DNA from: Deltaproteobacteria bacterium
Lineage (GTDB): Bacteria; Desulfobacterota; BSN033; UBA1163
Direction of reading: 5' to 3'
Length of the DNA: 14,663 nt
Assembly: GCA_016875155.1 (NCBI GenBank)
Contig: VGSD01000011.1
Span: forward strand, 1 to 14,663
The position numbers were made by a program, and so were the translations under genes. The notes under the pieces are model-generated. The model saw only the letters and a list, made by a program, of their open reading frames with translations, was not told where the DNA came from and made no database searches. Shown here in pieces: positions 13,048 to 14,663 of the stretch; within the stretch, counting starts at the first letter, position 1, and every line of letters starts with the position of its first letter.

Positions 13048-14586
13048 ATGGTGAGTGTGGATAAAGAACGAATTCTAATCGTTGACGATGAGCCCCTCGT
13101 CCTGGACCTGGTTGCTTCATACGCGAGCCATATCGGTTTTGAGGCGACAACCGCGAGAAATGGCAAGGAGGCATTGGAGCGCTTAAAAAGTGAACTGATT
13201 ACGATTTTGATCACCGACATCAAGATGCCTGAGATGGACGGATTTGAGTTGATGAAAGCGGTTCGGTCTGAATTTCCGGATATCCATATCATGGTCATGA
13301 CTGCCCATGGTGCCTCGTATACATTCACTGATGTGGTGGAGTGCGGAGCGACAGATTATATTCCAAAACCCTTCACCCTCGATGAGATGAGGGCCAAGTT
13401 AAACCGGATCGTCCGCGAGAAAGGACTCCTCCGGGATTTGAAGCAGAAATCCCTGGAACTGGAAAAGGTAAATGAAGATCTGAAGAGGCTCGACAACCTC
13501 AAGTCCATCTTCGTCTCGAGCGTTTCACATGAACTCCGGACCCCCCTGACGGTCATCAAAGAATTTATCTCTCTGATGCTCGAGGGACACGGGGGAACCC
13601 TCACGGAAGATCAGAGAGAGTATCTGGGCATTGCCCATAAAAATATATTGCGTTTGACGAACCTCATCGATACGCTCCTGGACTTTTCGAGGATCGAGTC
13701 CGGCAAAGGATTGCAGTTGAAGTTTGAGCCCGCCCGTCTGGTGGAGGTCGTTGAAGATGCATCGATGACTCTCTCTCAATCGCTCGAAGAGAAGAGGATC
13801 GCACTTGAGAACCGACTTGACCCGGAGATGCCTCAGGTTCTGATTGACCGGAATCGTCTGGTTGAGGTGTTGATCAACCTCATCAACAACGGAATTAAGT
13901 TCACTCCAACCGGAGGCAAGATCACGATCGATACGAAAGGGCTGACGGAGAAAAGGGACTACTTGAAGATGGTGGTGAGCGATACGGGCATTGGAATTCC
14001 CCCTGAAGATTTGCCTAAAGTGTTCGATCGATTCTATCAGGGGCATAGCACAGGAGTTTCCATGGGATCGGGTCTGGGGCTTGCTATTACCAAAGAGATC
14101 ATTGAGGGGCACCGGGGAACCATTCAGGCTGAGAGCCGACTGGGAAGCGGAACCACGTTCATTTTCACCCTCCCCCTTCTCGGGGTGAATAACATCTTTC
14201 AACTCCTTGTTGAACCGATGCTGGAGGAATCTGAGAAAGACGAAATCCCATTTTCAATGCTCCGTATCAAGTTTTGGGATCCGAAGATGAAGCGGGAGGT
14301 TGTGTTAAGCCACGACTCCTGGGGGAGCGTTAAGTATGCACTCCAGAAGATGGTCCGTTCTGTTGATATCATTGTCCCCTTTCCGAGCAGCCTCATCTAT
14401 CTCTTCTCATTTATTGATCACAAACTTGCCAGGGAAATCGGAGAAAGGGTGGAGGTGAAGCTGACCCAGGGAGGATATGTCCCGAAGGGAACGGAGGTTC
14501 AATTCACCACTTACTCCTTCCCTCAGGATTGCGAATCAAAAGAAGAATTTTTAAAAGGGTGTCATCAGCTCATCAAAATGGAATAA
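13048..14586 (+). CDS. Receiver-histidine kinase with degenerate GGDEF-like tail
   Basis: 512 aa, cytoplasmic, no membrane segment. Residues 8-122: receiver domain with D13/D14, phosphoacceptor D57 (LITDIKMPEMDG) and K107 (PKPF). About 125-150: coiled-coil linker. 152-220: HisKA with H161 (SSVSHELRTPL). 225-377: HATPase with N-box NLINNGIKFTP (277-287), G1 SDTGIG (311-316), F box (FDRFY) and G2 GSGLGLA. Residues 400-512 resemble a GGDEF domain that has lost its signature: where GGDEF is expected (about 444-448) the sequence is PFPSS. The protein probably takes a phosphoryl group on D57 from elsewhere, or regulates its own kinase. Starts: ATG 13048 is listed; GTG 13057 (giving MDKERILIVDDE) has better spacing from AAGGG at 13043-13047. 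An earlier TTG at 13018 lies in the palindrome. No partner regulator is in the window. Confidence 0.9.
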   Translation: MVSVDKERILIVDDEPLVLDLVASYASHIGFEATTARNGKEALERLKSELITILITDIKMPEMDGFELMKAVRSEFPDIHIMVMTAHGASYTFTDVVECGATDYIPKPFTLDEMRAKLNRIVREKGLLRDLKQKSLELEKVNEDLKRLDNLKSIFVSSVSHELRTPLTVIKEFISLMLEGHGGTLTEDQREYLGIAHKNILRLTNLIDTLLDFSRIESGKGLQLKFEPARLVEVVEDASMTLSQSLEEKRIALENRLDPEMPQVLIDRNRLVEVLINLINNGIKFTPTGGKITIDTKGLTEKRDYLKMVVSDTGIGIPPEDLPKVFDRFYQGHSTGVSMGSGLGLAITKEIIEGHRGTIQAESRLGSGTTFIFTLPLLGVNNIFQLLVEPMLEESEKDEIPFSMLRIKFWDPKMKREVVLSHDSWGSVKYALQKMVRSVDIIVPFPSSLIYLFSFIDHKLAREIGERVEVKLTQGGYVPKGTEVQFTTYSFPQDCESKEEFLKGCHQLIKME

Positions 14587-14630
14587 GCTTGTTAGAGAAA
14601 CGACCTCCTAGTCTAACGCCCCTATCCATG

Positions 14631-14657
14631 TTCCCCCTCTTAAGATAAGAGGGGGAA
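14631..14657. repeat. Perfect 12-bp hairpin after the kinase gene
   Basis: TTCCCCCTCTTA (14631-14642) and TAAGAGGGGGAA (14646-14657) are perfectly complementary with a 3-nt loop. No T-run follows before the window ends at 14663. The composition (C-rich arm, G-rich arm) is like the hairpin at about 2062-2111. It may end or protect the kinase transcript, or be part of a dispersed repeat. Confidence 0.55.
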
Positions 14658-14663
14658 GGGGGA

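Overview
The window looks like chromosomal DNA of a free-living, probably anaerobic bacterium of the Desulfobacterota / deltaproteobacterial type. This is an inference from the style of the genes: an iron-sulfur type tryptophanyl-tRNA synthetase, a large two-component protein, a ChaN-PDZ lipoprotein, a TolB-like TPR protein, several toxin-antitoxin (TA) pairs and many intergenic palindromic repeats. No rRNA, tRNA, CRISPR array, transposase or phage gene is visible.

Layout. 1-1766 holds a PEP/pyruvate-binding ATP-grasp protein whose reading frame is open at the left edge. 1767-2297 is a gene-free gap with a terminator and a nested inverted-repeat element of about 300 bp. trpS follows (2298-3284). 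3301-5539 is an island of three back-to-back TA modules: VapBC with a Phd-type antitoxin on the minus strand, VapBC with a small ribbon-helix-helix-like antitoxin on plus, and RelBE/ParE-like on plus. They are separated by copies of a short GGGGACGGGTTCC repeat. A secreted DJ-1/PfpI-like protein (minus) diverges from a membrane-anchored TPR protein split by a -1 frame change near 7130. An AAA/STAND-type ATPase (8494-9633) is followed by another repeat copy, a remnant of a paralogous TPR gene tail and a terminator. Then come a MazEF module (minus), a ChaN-PDZ lipoprotein (minus), a lytic transglycosylase split by a -1 frame change near 12385, and a receiver-histidine kinase with a degenerate GGDEF-like tail.

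The genes do not form one pathway. The main themes are (i) accumulation of TA modules next to one repeat family, with three of the four copies starting within 8 nt of a plus-strand stop codon, (ii) two genes broken by single-base losses at homopolymers, which could be real decay or assembly error, and (iii) several signalling or envelope proteins with unusual architectures. I do not see a complete, clearly new multi-gene system. The best candidates for something undescribed are the repeat family with its TA cluster, the unrecognised N-terminal domain of the TPR protein, and the TPR-ATPase pair with its duplicated 3' tail.
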